Shown: one piece after another, positions 25,178-33,173 of the stretch | How positions within the stretch are numbered: the first letter of the stretch is position 1 | How the letters are laid out: each line of letters opens with the position of its first letter | Assembly (NCBI GenBank): GCA_017792365.1 | Contig: CP051229.1 | Coordinates: 2,232,001-2,296,000 of the forward strand | DNA from: Hyphomonas sp. | Lineage (GTDB): Bacteria; Pseudomonadota; Alphaproteobacteria; Caulobacterales; Hyphomonadaceae | DNA length: 64,000 bases | Reading direction: 5' to 3' | Program-made: the position numbers and the translations under genes | Notes under the pieces: model-generated | Database searches by the model: none | What the model saw: the letters and a program-made list of their open reading frames with translations, nothing else | What the model was told of the DNA's origin: nothing

Positions 25178-27151
25178 ATGTCAGTCCGGAACATTCTGGC
25201 TGGCGCTGCCGCTACGGCCGCGCTGGCGCTTGCCGCGTGTGGCACCCAAGATGGCGCTGAGATGGCGTCAGACGCCGGCGCCGCCAACGAAGCTCAAACC
25301 GCCTCCACTGCCGTCGCGATGAACGAAGCGCACGCAGCAGGCCCGCACCCGGGCAAGGCCGTCTACGAAGCCAAATGTGCGACCTGCCATGACAACCCGG
25401 AGGCGACGAAAGCGCCGTCCGTCGACGACCTTGGCCGGCTAACCTCTGGCCACATCGTGAATGCGATGATCACCGGCATCATGATCCCGCAGGCCGCGGG
25501 CATGACGACCGAAGAAATCGACAACGTCGCCAACTACCTGTCGAACACCGAGGTGAGCGACGATGCGTGGATGGAGGCGATGGCCTGCCCGGCCGACCGC
25601 AAGGTTCCCAATCTCAGCGCCAAGGCGACCGTCTCAACCTTCGGCTTCGACCAGCACAATACGCGCGAGATGTCCTATGCCGACGCCGGCCTGACCGCCG
25701 AGGAGCTCGGCGACATGGAGCTGGCCTGGGCGATCGCCTTCCCGCAGGCCATCACCATGCGCAGCCAGGCTGCGGTGGTCGGCAACTCGCTGTTCGTGCC
25801 GGTGGGCGAGAGCAAGAACCGTCTCTTCGCGTTCGACGTCTCGGATACGGCCGAGCCCTGCCTGCAATGGGTATATGAGGGCACCCGCACCCTGCGTTCC
25901 AGCGCCGGCTATGGCGTGCGAGAGGATGGCCGCGAGGTCGTGCTGGTCGGCGACATGGGCGCCTTCGTGCACATGATCGATGCGGAAACCGGCGAGAAGA
26001 TCTGGGAAAGCTCGATCGGCCTGTCTGATGCTTCGGTTGCAACCGGCACACCGGTTCTGGTCGGCGACAAGGTCTATGCGCCGTCCTCGCAGTTCGAGAT
26101 CATGATGGCCGCCCAGCCGACCTATGAGTGCTGCAAGATCCACGGCGGCGTCGTGGCGCTTGATGCAATGACGGGCGAGCGCGTGTGGGAAGGCCACACG
26201 ATGGAAGACGCCAAGCCGATCCGCGATCGCGGCGACGGCCAGATGCTGTGGGGCCCGGCGGGCGCGCCGGTCTGGAACTCCCCGGCGATCGACCTTGAGC
26301 GGGGCCAGCTTTATGTCGGCACCGGCGAAGCAAACTCGGAGAACGCGCACCCGAACACCGACGCCCTGCTCGCCTTCGATCTTGAAACCGGCGAGATCAA
26401 CTGGTCGTACCAGGCCACCGCCAACGACGTGTACAACGTCGGCTGCGGCCCGAACCCGCGCCCGGAAATGCTGAACTGCGCCAAGGATACGGTCTATCGC
26501 GACGTCGATTTCGGCGCCTCGACCATCCTCAAGACGGCGCCGAACGGGCAGGACCTTGTACTGGCCGGACAGAAATCCGGCACGGTGTGGGCGATGAACC
26601 CGGACAACGGCGAAGTCGTCTGGCGCACCGACCTCGGCACCGGCGGCGCCATGGGCGGCGTCCACTGGGGCATCGCGGCGGATGACACGCACGTCTATGC
26701 GCCGATCTCGAACGCCGGTTCGCCGATCCCGGACCAGGACGTGCCTGAGTTCATCAAGCGCGGCATCTATGCGCTGGACCTCAATGACGGCTCGATCGAC
26801 TGGTCGTTCTACGTGGAATCCGCGTGTGACGAGGAAGCCCAGAAACTGGTTCCGCGCTGCAAGTCGAACTACGGCCTGTCCGGCGCGCCGACGATCATCG
26901 GCGACCACATCATCACCGGCAGCCTCGATGGCCGTATCTTCGTGCTTGAGAAGGATACCGGCGAACTGGTTTGGGAATACCAGACCGCCCGCAACTTCGA
27001 GACGATCAACGGAATGCCCGGCAATGGTGGCGCGGTCGACAACGCGTCGATCGTGGCGGCCAACGGCCTGCTGTTCGTGAACTCGGGCTATGGCCTGTTC
27101 GGGCAGGGCGCGGGCAACGTGATGCTGGCGTTCAAGCCGAAAGCCGGCTGA
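25178..27151 (+). CDS. Haem-c / PQQ-type beta-propeller lipoprotein (quinohaemoprotein dehydrogenase-like)
   Basis: A 657-residue periplasmic lipoprotein (LAAC, Cys 21). A small cytochrome c domain comes first (CATCH, 67-71, with Met residues near 104-112 as possible axial ligand), then a beta-propeller with repeated tryptophan-docking motifs (MIDAETGEKIWE, ALDAMTGERVWE, AFDLETGEINWS, AMNPDNGEVVWR, VLEKDTGELVWE). The cytochrome-first order is that of polyvinyl-alcohol dehydrogenase rather than of methanol-type enzymes. PQQ use is inferred from the fold; no PQQ synthesis genes are in the window. Vicinal cysteines (YECCKIHGG) near 318 recall the Cys-Cys ring of PQQ enzymes. GGGAGAGAG precedes the start. 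Confidence 0.88.
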   Translation: MSVRNILAGAAATAALALAACGTQDGAEMASDAGAANEAQTASTAVAMNEAHAAGPHPGKAVYEAKCATCHDNPEATKAPSVDDLGRLTSGHIVNAMITGIMIPQAAGMTTEEIDNVANYLSNTEVSDDAWMEAMACPADRKVPNLSAKATVSTFGFDQHNTREMSYADAGLTAEELGDMELAWAIAFPQAITMRSQAAVVGNSLFVPVGESKNRLFAFDVSDTAEPCLQWVYEGTRTLRSSAGYGVREDGREVVLVGDMGAFVHMIDAETGEKIWESSIGLSDASVATGTPVLVGDKVYAPSSQFEIMMAAQPTYECCKIHGGVVALDAMTGERVWEGHTMEDAKPIRDRGDGQMLWGPAGAPVWNSPAIDLERGQLYVGTGEANSENAHPNTDALLAFDLETGEINWSYQATANDVYNVGCGPNPRPEMLNCAKDTVYRDVDFGASTILKTAPNGQDLVLAGQKSGTVWAMNPDNGEVVWRTDLGTGGAMGGVHWGIAADDTHVYAPISNAGSPIPDQDVPEFIKRGIYALDLNDGSIDWSFYVESACDEEAQKLVPRCKSNYGLSGAPTIIGDHIITGSLDGRIFVLEKDTGELVWEYQTARNFETINGMPGNGGAVDNASIVAANGLLFVNSGYGLFGQGAGNVMLAFKPKAG

Positions 27152-27245
27152 TCGACTGACCTGAGCAGACCGCCTGCATGCTGTTGACGTGAATGGCATG
27201 CAGGCGCATTGCCTGCCGGCTCAGGACCAAGAAACTCGAGGACTC

Positions 27246-28258
27246 ATGTCGGACCGGGATCCGGAAGCAGGCAAACTCGTTCGAAATCAGCCGGTCGGCA
27301 TGCCGTCCGAGCCGGGACCACTGGCTGTTTACAACGGCGAGAAACCGGCGGCGCCCGAATGGTTCGAGAAGGCGATCGCGACGCCCTACGAGACCCATTT
27401 CGTCGAATCTGACGGCGTCCGAATCCACTATCAGAGCTGGGGCGACCGCACGAAACCCGGCCTGCTGCTGGTGCACGGCAACGGCGCTCATGCCCACTGG
27501 TGGGACTTTATCGCGCCCTATCTCATGGATGAGTACCATGTGGTCGCCATGACGTTCTCCGGCATGGGCGACAGCGACCGGCGCGAGGCGTACACGCTGG
27601 AAACCTTCGCAATCGAACAGCTGGCTGTCTGCGAGGACGCCGGGCTGTTTGATCGCGACGAAAAGCCGATCATCGTCGCGCACTCGTTCGGCGGCTTTGT
27701 CACCATCCTGACCGGCGCGGAATACGGCGACAGGTTCGCGGGCGTGGTCATCGTCGATACGCCCGTCAATCCACCCGATCATCCCCGGCGTCGCCCACCG
27801 AAGGTTGGCGGCGGCAAAGTCTATCCCAGCCTCGCAGCCGCGCTCGCGCGGTTCCGGCTGGCGCCGCCCCAGCACTGCGAAAACCACTTCATCATGGACT
27901 ACATCGCCCGCGCCAGCCTCGGGAAGAAGCCGCTGCCGGAGGGCGATGGCGAAGGCTGGGGCTGGAAATTCGACCCGGCGATCTGGCAGCGCTTCTCGGT
28001 CGGAAAGCCGCCGGAAGAGCTGTTGAAGTCCACACGCTGCCGCATCGCCCTGATGAAGGGCGACAAGTCGGTGATCTGGGAGGAGAACGTACGCGAGTAC
28101 ATGTACGACCTTCTAGGACGGCAGGCGGCCTTCATCGAGATTCCGGAAGCCCGCCATCACATCATGCTGGACCAGCCGCTGGCGTTCGCGGCGCGCTGCG
28201 CACATTGCTGCAGGAATGGCGGCATTCCGCGCCGAGCCGACAGATCCCGGCCAGCTAG
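27246..28258 (+). pseudogene. Alpha/beta hydrolase with a frameshift near the 3' end
   Basis: An alpha/beta hydrolase of about 337 residues. Visible are the oxyanion motif LLVHGNGAHAHWWDF (74-88), the nucleophile Ser 147 in VAHSFGG, and the catalytic His in EARHHIML near residue 305. After GCGTTCGCGGCG (to 28192) the frame changes: the expected frame goes on as LRTLLQEWRHS and stops at 28258, whereas the actual frame runs on to 28907 through the next gene, giving Arg-rich nonsense. One missing base near 28190 explains this. Only the last 20 or so residues are affected, so the protein may still fold. ATG 27246 has GAGG upstream. Substrate unknown. Confidence 0.8.
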
Positions 28259-28368
28259 GTTCAGCCCCAAACGCGACCAAATTCTCGGTGGATGCGGCCA
28301 TACAGCGCTTTTCATTGACGTTTTGAGGCGATACAGCGGTCTGCGATCGCAACGGGAGCATTCCGCCA

Positions 28369-28710
28369 ATGTCCAGCCCTGCCCACTCGACCGACAATAC
28401 GCCAATCGAGGCGCCGCCGGCTCACACCGACGCGTACATGGACATGGACGCCCGCCGCGGCATGTGGAAGGGCTTCGGCGTCTTCACCGCCCGGAGCTCG
28501 CTGCTCTTGATGATGGTGGTCGGCTACGCGACCTTCACGCTGACCATGGGCATTCCGTGGATCGGGGCGATGATCGGCTTCGCTGCGTTCGGCATCATCT
28601 GCGGCCTTCTGATGAACATGGGCGGCGCCTGGATCGCCACCGTCATCGGCCTTTGCATCCTGGGCCTGTTCGTCCAGCTGATGATCGCGCTCGGCTCAGC
28701 CCTGTTCTAG
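28369..28710 (+). CDS. Small three-helix membrane protein heading the transhydrogenase operon
   Basis: A 113-residue protein with a polar N-terminus (1-40) and three hydrophobic segments (about 43-59, 62-82, 87-108). In many alphaproteobacteria a short gene labelled aa3-type cytochrome oxidase subunit IV stands just before the transhydrogenase genes, and the segment MDARRGMWKGFGVFT has that look. The extra helices make this assignment uncertain. The gene ends nine bases before pntA and is most likely cotranscribed with it. GGGAG lies 10 bases before the start. Confidence 0.6.
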   Translation: MSSPAHSTDNTPIEAPPAHTDAYMDMDARRGMWKGFGVFTARSSLLLMMVVGYATFTLTMGIPWIGAMIGFAAFGIICGLLMNMGGAWIATVIGLCILGLFVQLMIALGSALF

Positions 28711-28719
28711 GGACATTTG

Positions 28720-29850
28720 ATGCGCATCGCAGTTCTCAAGGAAACGCACGCAGGCGACCAGCGCGTCGCGGCGACGCCCGACACCGTCAAGAAACTGATC
28801 GGCCTCAATCACACCGTAAGCATCGAAGCCGGCGCCGGCCTGACCGCTGGCGTCCGCGACAGCGACTACAAGGACGCCGGCGCCGAGATCGCCGCAACGC
28901 CTGCTGACGCCGTCAGGAACGCCAACGTCATCTTCAAGGTGCGCGCGCCTTCGGCGGAAGAGGTGAAGCTGTACCCGAAGGGCGCAGGCCTGATGGCGCT
29001 GCTCGAACCTTACGGGTCGAAGGCAGCCGCCGAAACCTACGCCGCGCAGGGCGTGACGGCGGTTGCGATGGAATTCGTTCCACGCATCACGCGCGCCCAG
29101 TCGATGGACGCCCTGTCGTCACAGGCGAACCTCGCCGGCTATCGCGCGGTGATCGAAGGCGCCCAGCTCTACGGTCGCGCGCTGCCGATGATGATGACCG
29201 CAGCCGGCACGGTGGCGGCGGCGAAATGCTTCATCATGGGCGCAGGCGTCGCCGGGCTGCAGGCAATCGCTACGGCGCGCAGGCTGGGCGGCGTCGTGAC
29301 GGCGACGGACGTTCGCCCCGCCGCGAAGGAACAGGTCGCCTCGCTCGGCGCAAAGTTCGTCGCGGTCGAGGACGAGGAATTCAAGCAGGCGGAGACGGCT
29401 GGCGGCTACGCCAAGCAGATGTCTGAGGAATACCAGAAAAAACAGGCCGAACTGGTCGCGAACCACATCGCCAAGCAGGACATCGTCGTCACCACGGCGC
29501 TGATCCCGGGCCGCAAAGCGCCGACGCTGGTAACCGAAGCGATGGTGCGCGCCATGCGCCCAGGCTCCGTGATCGTCGACATGGCCGTCTCGCAGGGCGG
29601 CAACTGCCCGCTTTCGAAGCCGGACGAAGTCGTCGACGTCGACGGCGTGAAGGTCGCGGGGTTCACCAACCTGCCCAGCCGGATGGCCGCGGACTCATCG
29701 GCGCTTTATGCCAAGAACCTGCTGGCGCTGTTGCCGCTGTTCACCGGTGAGAACGGCGAGTTCGCACCCAACTGGGAAGATGAAATCGTCACGGCCGCCG
29801 CGTTGACCCGCGACGGCGCAGTGGTTCACCCGGCGCTGAAAGACGGATGA
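28720..29850 (+). CDS. pntA: NAD(P) transhydrogenase alpha subunit, NAD(H)-binding part (PntAA)
   Basis: A 376-residue domain I of the proton-translocating transhydrogenase, which passes hydride from NADH to NADP+. It has the alanine dehydrogenase/PntA fold: N-terminal RIAVLKETHAGDQRVAATP, the mobile-loop region, the NAD-binding fingerprint GAGVAGLQAIATARRLG (about 174-190), and VVTTALIPGRKAPTLV. In this organism the alpha subunit is split, so the membrane part is a separate gene (30051). ATG 28720 was preferred over the adjoining TTG. The last four bases overlap the next small gene (ATGA). Confidence 0.97.
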   Translation: MRIAVLKETHAGDQRVAATPDTVKKLIGLNHTVSIEAGAGLTAGVRDSDYKDAGAEIAATPADAVRNANVIFKVRAPSAEEVKLYPKGAGLMALLEPYGSKAAAETYAAQGVTAVAMEFVPRITRAQSMDALSSQANLAGYRAVIEGAQLYGRALPMMMTAAGTVAAAKCFIMGAGVAGLQAIATARRLGGVVTATDVRPAAKEQVASLGAKFVAVEDEEFKQAETAGGYAKQMSEEYQKKQAELVANHIAKQDIVVTTALIPGRKAPTLVTEAMVRAMRPGSVIVDMAVSQGGNCPLSKPDEVVDVDGVKVAGFTNLPSRMAADSSALYAKNLLALLPLFTGENGEFAPNWEDEIVTAAALTRDGAVVHPALKDG

Positions 29851-30038
29851 GTATCACGCGCGGCATCGGTCTGACGCTGACCATTGCCGGGCTGATTCTG
29901 GGCGTCTGGTTCGTCCAGATGCTGTGGGCGCCGGGACCGGCCGCGCTGGACATCTTTGTCGTCGCAGCGATCGCCCTGGCGATGATTTCGGTTGGACTGC
30001 GCTATACCTTCAAGAGCCCCAGAAAGAACAAGAGCTGA
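29847..30038 (+). CDS. Small two-helix membrane protein between pntAA and pntAB
   Basis: A 63-residue protein with two hydrophobic segments (about 6-26 and 34-52) and a basic tail (RYTFKSPRKNKS). It overlaps the end of pntAA by ATGA, which indicates translational coupling, and ends 12 bases before pntAB. It may be an accessory or assembly factor of the transhydrogenase, or only a passenger. I recognise no family. Confidence 0.7.
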   Translation: MSITRGIGLTLTIAGLILGVWFVQMLWAPGPAALDIFVVAAIALAMISVGLRYTFKSPRKNKS

Positions 30039-30050
30039 AAGACGGATCTC

Positions 30051-30464
30051 ATGCTCAAACGCTTGCTTCCCTGCCTGGCCTTCGCCGCGACGTTCGCTGC
30101 GCCCGCCCTTGCCGCAACCTCCTCGGGCGAAGGCGTTGACCCGCTGATCTTCCGCCTCGCCATCTTCGTGCTGGCGATCTTCGTCGGCTACTACGTGGTC
30201 TGGTCGGTCACCCCGGCGCTGCACACGCCGCTGATGGCCGTCACCAACGCCATCTCGTCGGTCATCATCGTCGGCGCCCTGATCGCGGCGGCCTCCGGCG
30301 CTGGCGCCGAAATGACGGGCGACCTGTGGATCGCCAAGGGAATGGGCGGCGTCGCGGTCGCGCTTGCGGCGGTCAACATCTTCGGCGGCTTCCTCGTCAC
30401 CCAGCGCATGCTGGCCATGTACAAGAAAAAGGAAAAGCCGGCGCCCAAGCCGGAAGCGTCCTGA
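30051..30464 (+). CDS. pntAB: NAD(P) transhydrogenase alpha subunit, membrane part (PntAB)
   Basis: A 137-residue membrane protein carrying the four helices that in E. coli form the C-terminal part of PntA. The pattern DPLIFRLAIFVLAIFVGYYVVW followed by TPALHTPLMAVTNAISSVI is the PNTB-4TM family signature. With domain II of PntB it forms the proton channel. An N-terminal signal-like stretch (LPCLAFAATFAAPALAA) precedes the core. The C-terminus is Lys/Pro-rich. It belongs to the pntAA-pntAB-pntB operon, interrupted downstream by a dehalogenase-like gene. Confidence 0.95.
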   Translation: MLKRLLPCLAFAATFAAPALAATSSGEGVDPLIFRLAIFVLAIFVGYYVVWSVTPALHTPLMAVTNAISSVIIVGALIAAASGAGAEMTGDLWIAKGMGGVAVALAAVNIFGGFLVTQRMLAMYKKKEKPAPKPEAS

Positions 30465-30488
30465 GTTTCGCGACACACGAGACCGATC

Positions 30489-31397
30489 ATGCCCCACCCA
30501 TTCGGCGAGATCCTGCGCACACCCGACGAGCGGTTCGAGAACCTGCCGGGCTGGACGTTTGCGCCGAACTACATCGAAGACCTGCCGGGCTATGAGGGCA
30601 TGCGCCTGCACTACGTCGACGAGGGCCCGAAGGATGCGGAGGTGACCTTCCTCTGCCTGCACGGCGAACCCAGCTGGACCTACCTCTATCGCAAGATGGC
30701 GCCGGTCTTCCTCGCGGCGGGACATCGCGTCGTCGCGCCCGACTGGTTCGGCTTTGGCCGTTCCGACAAGCCGGTGGACGACGACGTCTACACCTTCGAT
30801 TTTCATCGCGGCACGCTGACCGCCTTCTTCGAGCGCATGGCGCTGACGAATGTCTGCCTCGTCGTGCAGGACTGGGGCGGCCTCTTGGGCCTTACGATCC
30901 CGAAGGACTACCCGCAGATCACCCGCATGATCGTGATGAATACCGGCATCGGCGTCGGCGTTTCACCCGGCGAAGGCTTCAATGCCTGGAAGAACTATGT
31001 CGCCAACGCGCCGGTTCTGAAGGTTGGCGAGATCATGAAGCGCGGCACGCCCATCCTGTCAGACGCGGAAGTCGCCGCTTACGATGCGCCCTTCCCGGAT
31101 GAGACCTACAAGGCTGGCGTCCGGCGTTTCCCGGCGCTCGTGCCGGTGTCGCCCGGCATGGCGGGCGTCGAGCATGGCCGCGCCGCCGTGGACTTCTTCC
31201 GCAACGAGTGGAGCGGCGAGAGCTTCATGGCGATCGGCGAGCAGGATCCCGTACTCGGCCCGCCCGCGATGGAGCGCCTTCACGCCATCATCCGCAACTG
31301 CCCCGAACCAATGCGCATCGCCGATGGCGGCCACTTCCTGCAGGAATGGGGCGCGCCCATCGCCGAGGCCGCCCTCACCACTTTCGAGCTGAACTGA
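30489..31397 (+). CDS. Haloalkane dehalogenase, DhlA-like (HLD-I)
   Basis: A 302-residue alpha/beta hydrolase close to Xanthobacter DhlA. The oxyanion region is LHGEPSWTYLYRKM (57-70), the nucleophile Asp 128 is followed by the halide-binding Trp 129 (VQDWGG), a second candidate halide Trp is 167 in the cap (NAWKNY, as in DhlA Trp 175), the acid is Asp 253 (GEQDPVLGPP) and the base His 282 (DGGHFLQEWG). APFPDETYKAGVRRFP is also DhlA-like. It would hydrolyse haloalkanes to alcohol and halide; natural substrate unknown. It sits inside the transhydrogenase operon, 24 bases after pntAB and 27 before pntB. No signal peptide. Confidence 0.92.
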   Translation: MPHPFGEILRTPDERFENLPGWTFAPNYIEDLPGYEGMRLHYVDEGPKDAEVTFLCLHGEPSWTYLYRKMAPVFLAAGHRVVAPDWFGFGRSDKPVDDDVYTFDFHRGTLTAFFERMALTNVCLVVQDWGGLLGLTIPKDYPQITRMIVMNTGIGVGVSPGEGFNAWKNYVANAPVLKVGEIMKRGTPILSDAEVAAYDAPFPDETYKAGVRRFPALVPVSPGMAGVEHGRAAVDFFRNEWSGESFMAIGEQDPVLGPPAMERLHAIIRNCPEPMRIADGGHFLQEWGAPIAEAALTTFELN

Positions 31398-31424
31398 TAC
31401 CCGAACCCGTCCCGGATTTCCGAT

Positions 31425-32837
31425 ATGATCGCAAACATCGCCGCACTTCTCTATCTCGCCTCCGGCGTCCTCTTCATTCTCTCGCTGCGCGGCCTGTCGA
31501 GCCCCGAGACCGCGCGCAAGGGCGCCCGCAACGGCATGATCGGCATGGCGATCGCCATCGGCACCACGCTGTGGGTGTTGTTCGGCCGCGAGGCGCTGGA
31601 CGGGATGACGATGGGCATCATCGTCGGCGGCCTGGCTGTTGGCGGGATCATCGGGGCGATCATCGCCCAGCGCATCCCGATGACGGCGATGCCGCAGCTG
31701 GTCGCCGCCTTCCACTCTCTGGTGGGTCTCGCCGCCGTCTGCGTCGCCGCCGCCGCCTATTATGCCCCGGAAAGCTTCGGCATCGGGTTCGCCGGCGCGA
31801 TCAACATCGTCTCGATCATCGAACTGTCGCTTGGCTCCGCGATCGGCGCCCTGACCTTCTCGGGCTCGGTCATCGCGTTTGCGAAGCTGAACGGCAACAT
31901 GTCGGGCGCACCGATCCTCCTGCCCGCGCGCCACCTGCTCAACATCGCAATCGCCGCAGCCATCGTCGCGCTGGTCGTCATGATGGTGCAGACCGGCGGC
32001 GCAGAGCCGTGGATGTTCATCACGCTGACCGTCCTCGCCTTCGTGCTGGGCGTCACCCTGATCATCCCGATCGGCGGCGCCGACATGCCGGTCGTCGTCT
32101 CGATGCTGAACTCGTATTCGGGCTGGGCCGCCGCAGCGCTGGGCTTCACGCTGGAGAACACCGCGCTGATCATCACGGGCGCGCTGGTCGGCTCCTCCGG
32201 CGCCATCCTCTCCTACATCATGTGCAAGGGCATGAACCGGTCCTTCATCTCGGTCATCCTTGGCGGCTTCGGCGGCGAGGAAGCAGCTGCTGGCGGCGAT
32301 GCGGGTCCGGCAAAACCGGTGAAGATCGGATCAGCGGACGATGCCGCCTTCATCATGAAGAACGCCTCGAAGGTCATCATCGTGCCCGGCTACGGCATGG
32401 CGGTCGCACAGGCACAGCACGCCCTGAAGGAGATGGCGGAGCTGCTGAAGGAAGAGGGCGTCGACGTCTCCTACGCCATCCACCCGGTTGCGGGCCGGAT
32501 GCCGGGCCACATGAACGTCCTGCTGGCCGAAGCGCAGGTGCCGTATGACGAGGTCTTCGAGCTCGAAGACATCAACTCGGAATTCGCACAGGCGGACGTC
32601 GCCTTCGTCATCGGCGCAAACGACGTGACCAACCCGGACGCCGAGACCAACTCAGCCTCGCCGATTTACGGCATGCCGGTTCTGAAGGTGTGGAACGCCA
32701 AGACGGTGTTCTTCATCAAGCGGTCGCTGGCGTCGGGCTACGCCGGCGTCGAGAACCCGCTCTTCTTCCGCGACAACACCATGATGCTGCTGTCCGACGC
32801 CAAGAAGATGGTCGAGAACATCGTCAAATCGTTCTGA
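31425..32837 (+). CDS. pntB: NAD(P) transhydrogenase beta subunit (PntB)
   Basis: A 470-residue protein with about nine membrane helices (domain II) followed by the NADP(H)-binding domain III. Diagnostic stretches are SYSGWAAAALGFTLEN and GALVGSSGAILSYIMCKGMNRS in the membrane part, and PGYGMAVAQAQHALKEM, HPVAGRMPGHMNVLLAEA and VIGANDVTNPDAE in domain III. With PntAA and PntAB it makes NADPH at the expense of the proton gradient. It is the last gene of the operon; the only hairpin downstream (32872-32909) is oriented for the facing gene. Confidence 0.97.
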   Translation: MIANIAALLYLASGVLFILSLRGLSSPETARKGARNGMIGMAIAIGTTLWVLFGREALDGMTMGIIVGGLAVGGIIGAIIAQRIPMTAMPQLVAAFHSLVGLAAVCVAAAAYYAPESFGIGFAGAINIVSIIELSLGSAIGALTFSGSVIAFAKLNGNMSGAPILLPARHLLNIAIAAAIVALVVMMVQTGGAEPWMFITLTVLAFVLGVTLIIPIGGADMPVVVSMLNSYSGWAAAALGFTLENTALIITGALVGSSGAILSYIMCKGMNRSFISVILGGFGGEEAAAGGDAGPAKPVKIGSADDAAFIMKNASKVIIVPGYGMAVAQAQHALKEMAELLKEEGVDVSYAIHPVAGRMPGHMNVLLAEAQVPYDEVFELEDINSEFAQADVAFVIGANDVTNPDAETNSASPIYGMPVLKVWNAKTVFFIKRSLASGYAGVENPLFFRDNTMMLLSDAKKMVENIVKSF

Positions 32838-32871
32838 CGGTTGGCGGGCCAGCACTAACGGGCAGATACGC

Positions 32872-32909
32872 AAAAAAGCGCCGCCTCGGAACGCGTCCGA
32901 AGCAGCGCT
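32872..32909 (-). terminator. Rho-independent terminator of the YqaE/Pmp3 gene
   Basis: A 14-base stem with two mismatches (32877-32890 against 32896-32909) closes on the loop ACGCG. Read on the minus strand it is followed by TTTTTTGCG. It lies 27 bases past the stop of the minus-strand gene and may also slow transcripts arriving from pntB. Confidence 0.75.
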
Positions 32910-32935
32910 CTATCGCTTAGTCCTAAAGCGCAGGG

Positions 32936-33121
32936 CTAACGTCGCAGGATCACCCACACGGCGTGGATGATGCCCGGGATATAGCCCAGCAGCGTCAGCA
33001 GGACGTTGAGCCAGAAATGACCCTTCAGGCCCTCCTGCAGGAACACGCCCAGCGGCGGCAACAGGATGGCGAGGAGGATCCGGATGATGTCGGCGGAGCC
33101 GCTCTCGGTTTGGGTCTGCAT
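32936..33121 (-). CDS. YqaE/Pmp3 family small membrane protein
   Basis: A 61-residue protein with two hydrophobic hairpin helices. ILLAILLPPLGVFLQEG and the following LNVLLTLLGYIPGIIHAVW are the Pmp3/YqaE signature. These proteins influence membrane potential and salt or cold tolerance. ATG 33121 was chosen because GAGGACAAC precedes it and the longer frame upstream is not family-like. Confidence 0.92.
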   Translation of the reverse strand: MQTQTESGSADIIRILLAILLPPLGVFLQEGLKGHFWLNVLLTLLGYIPGIIHAVWVILRR

Positions 33122-33173
33122 GTTGTCCTCTATCGTGTGTCTCAGTTCAGAAACGCACGATCGCTGGAATCGT

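Noticed and set aside
28259-28907. C-terminal extension of the alpha/beta hydrolase through the next gene
   Set aside because: Arises from a frameshift; residues are Arg/His-rich and overlap a real gene in another frame.
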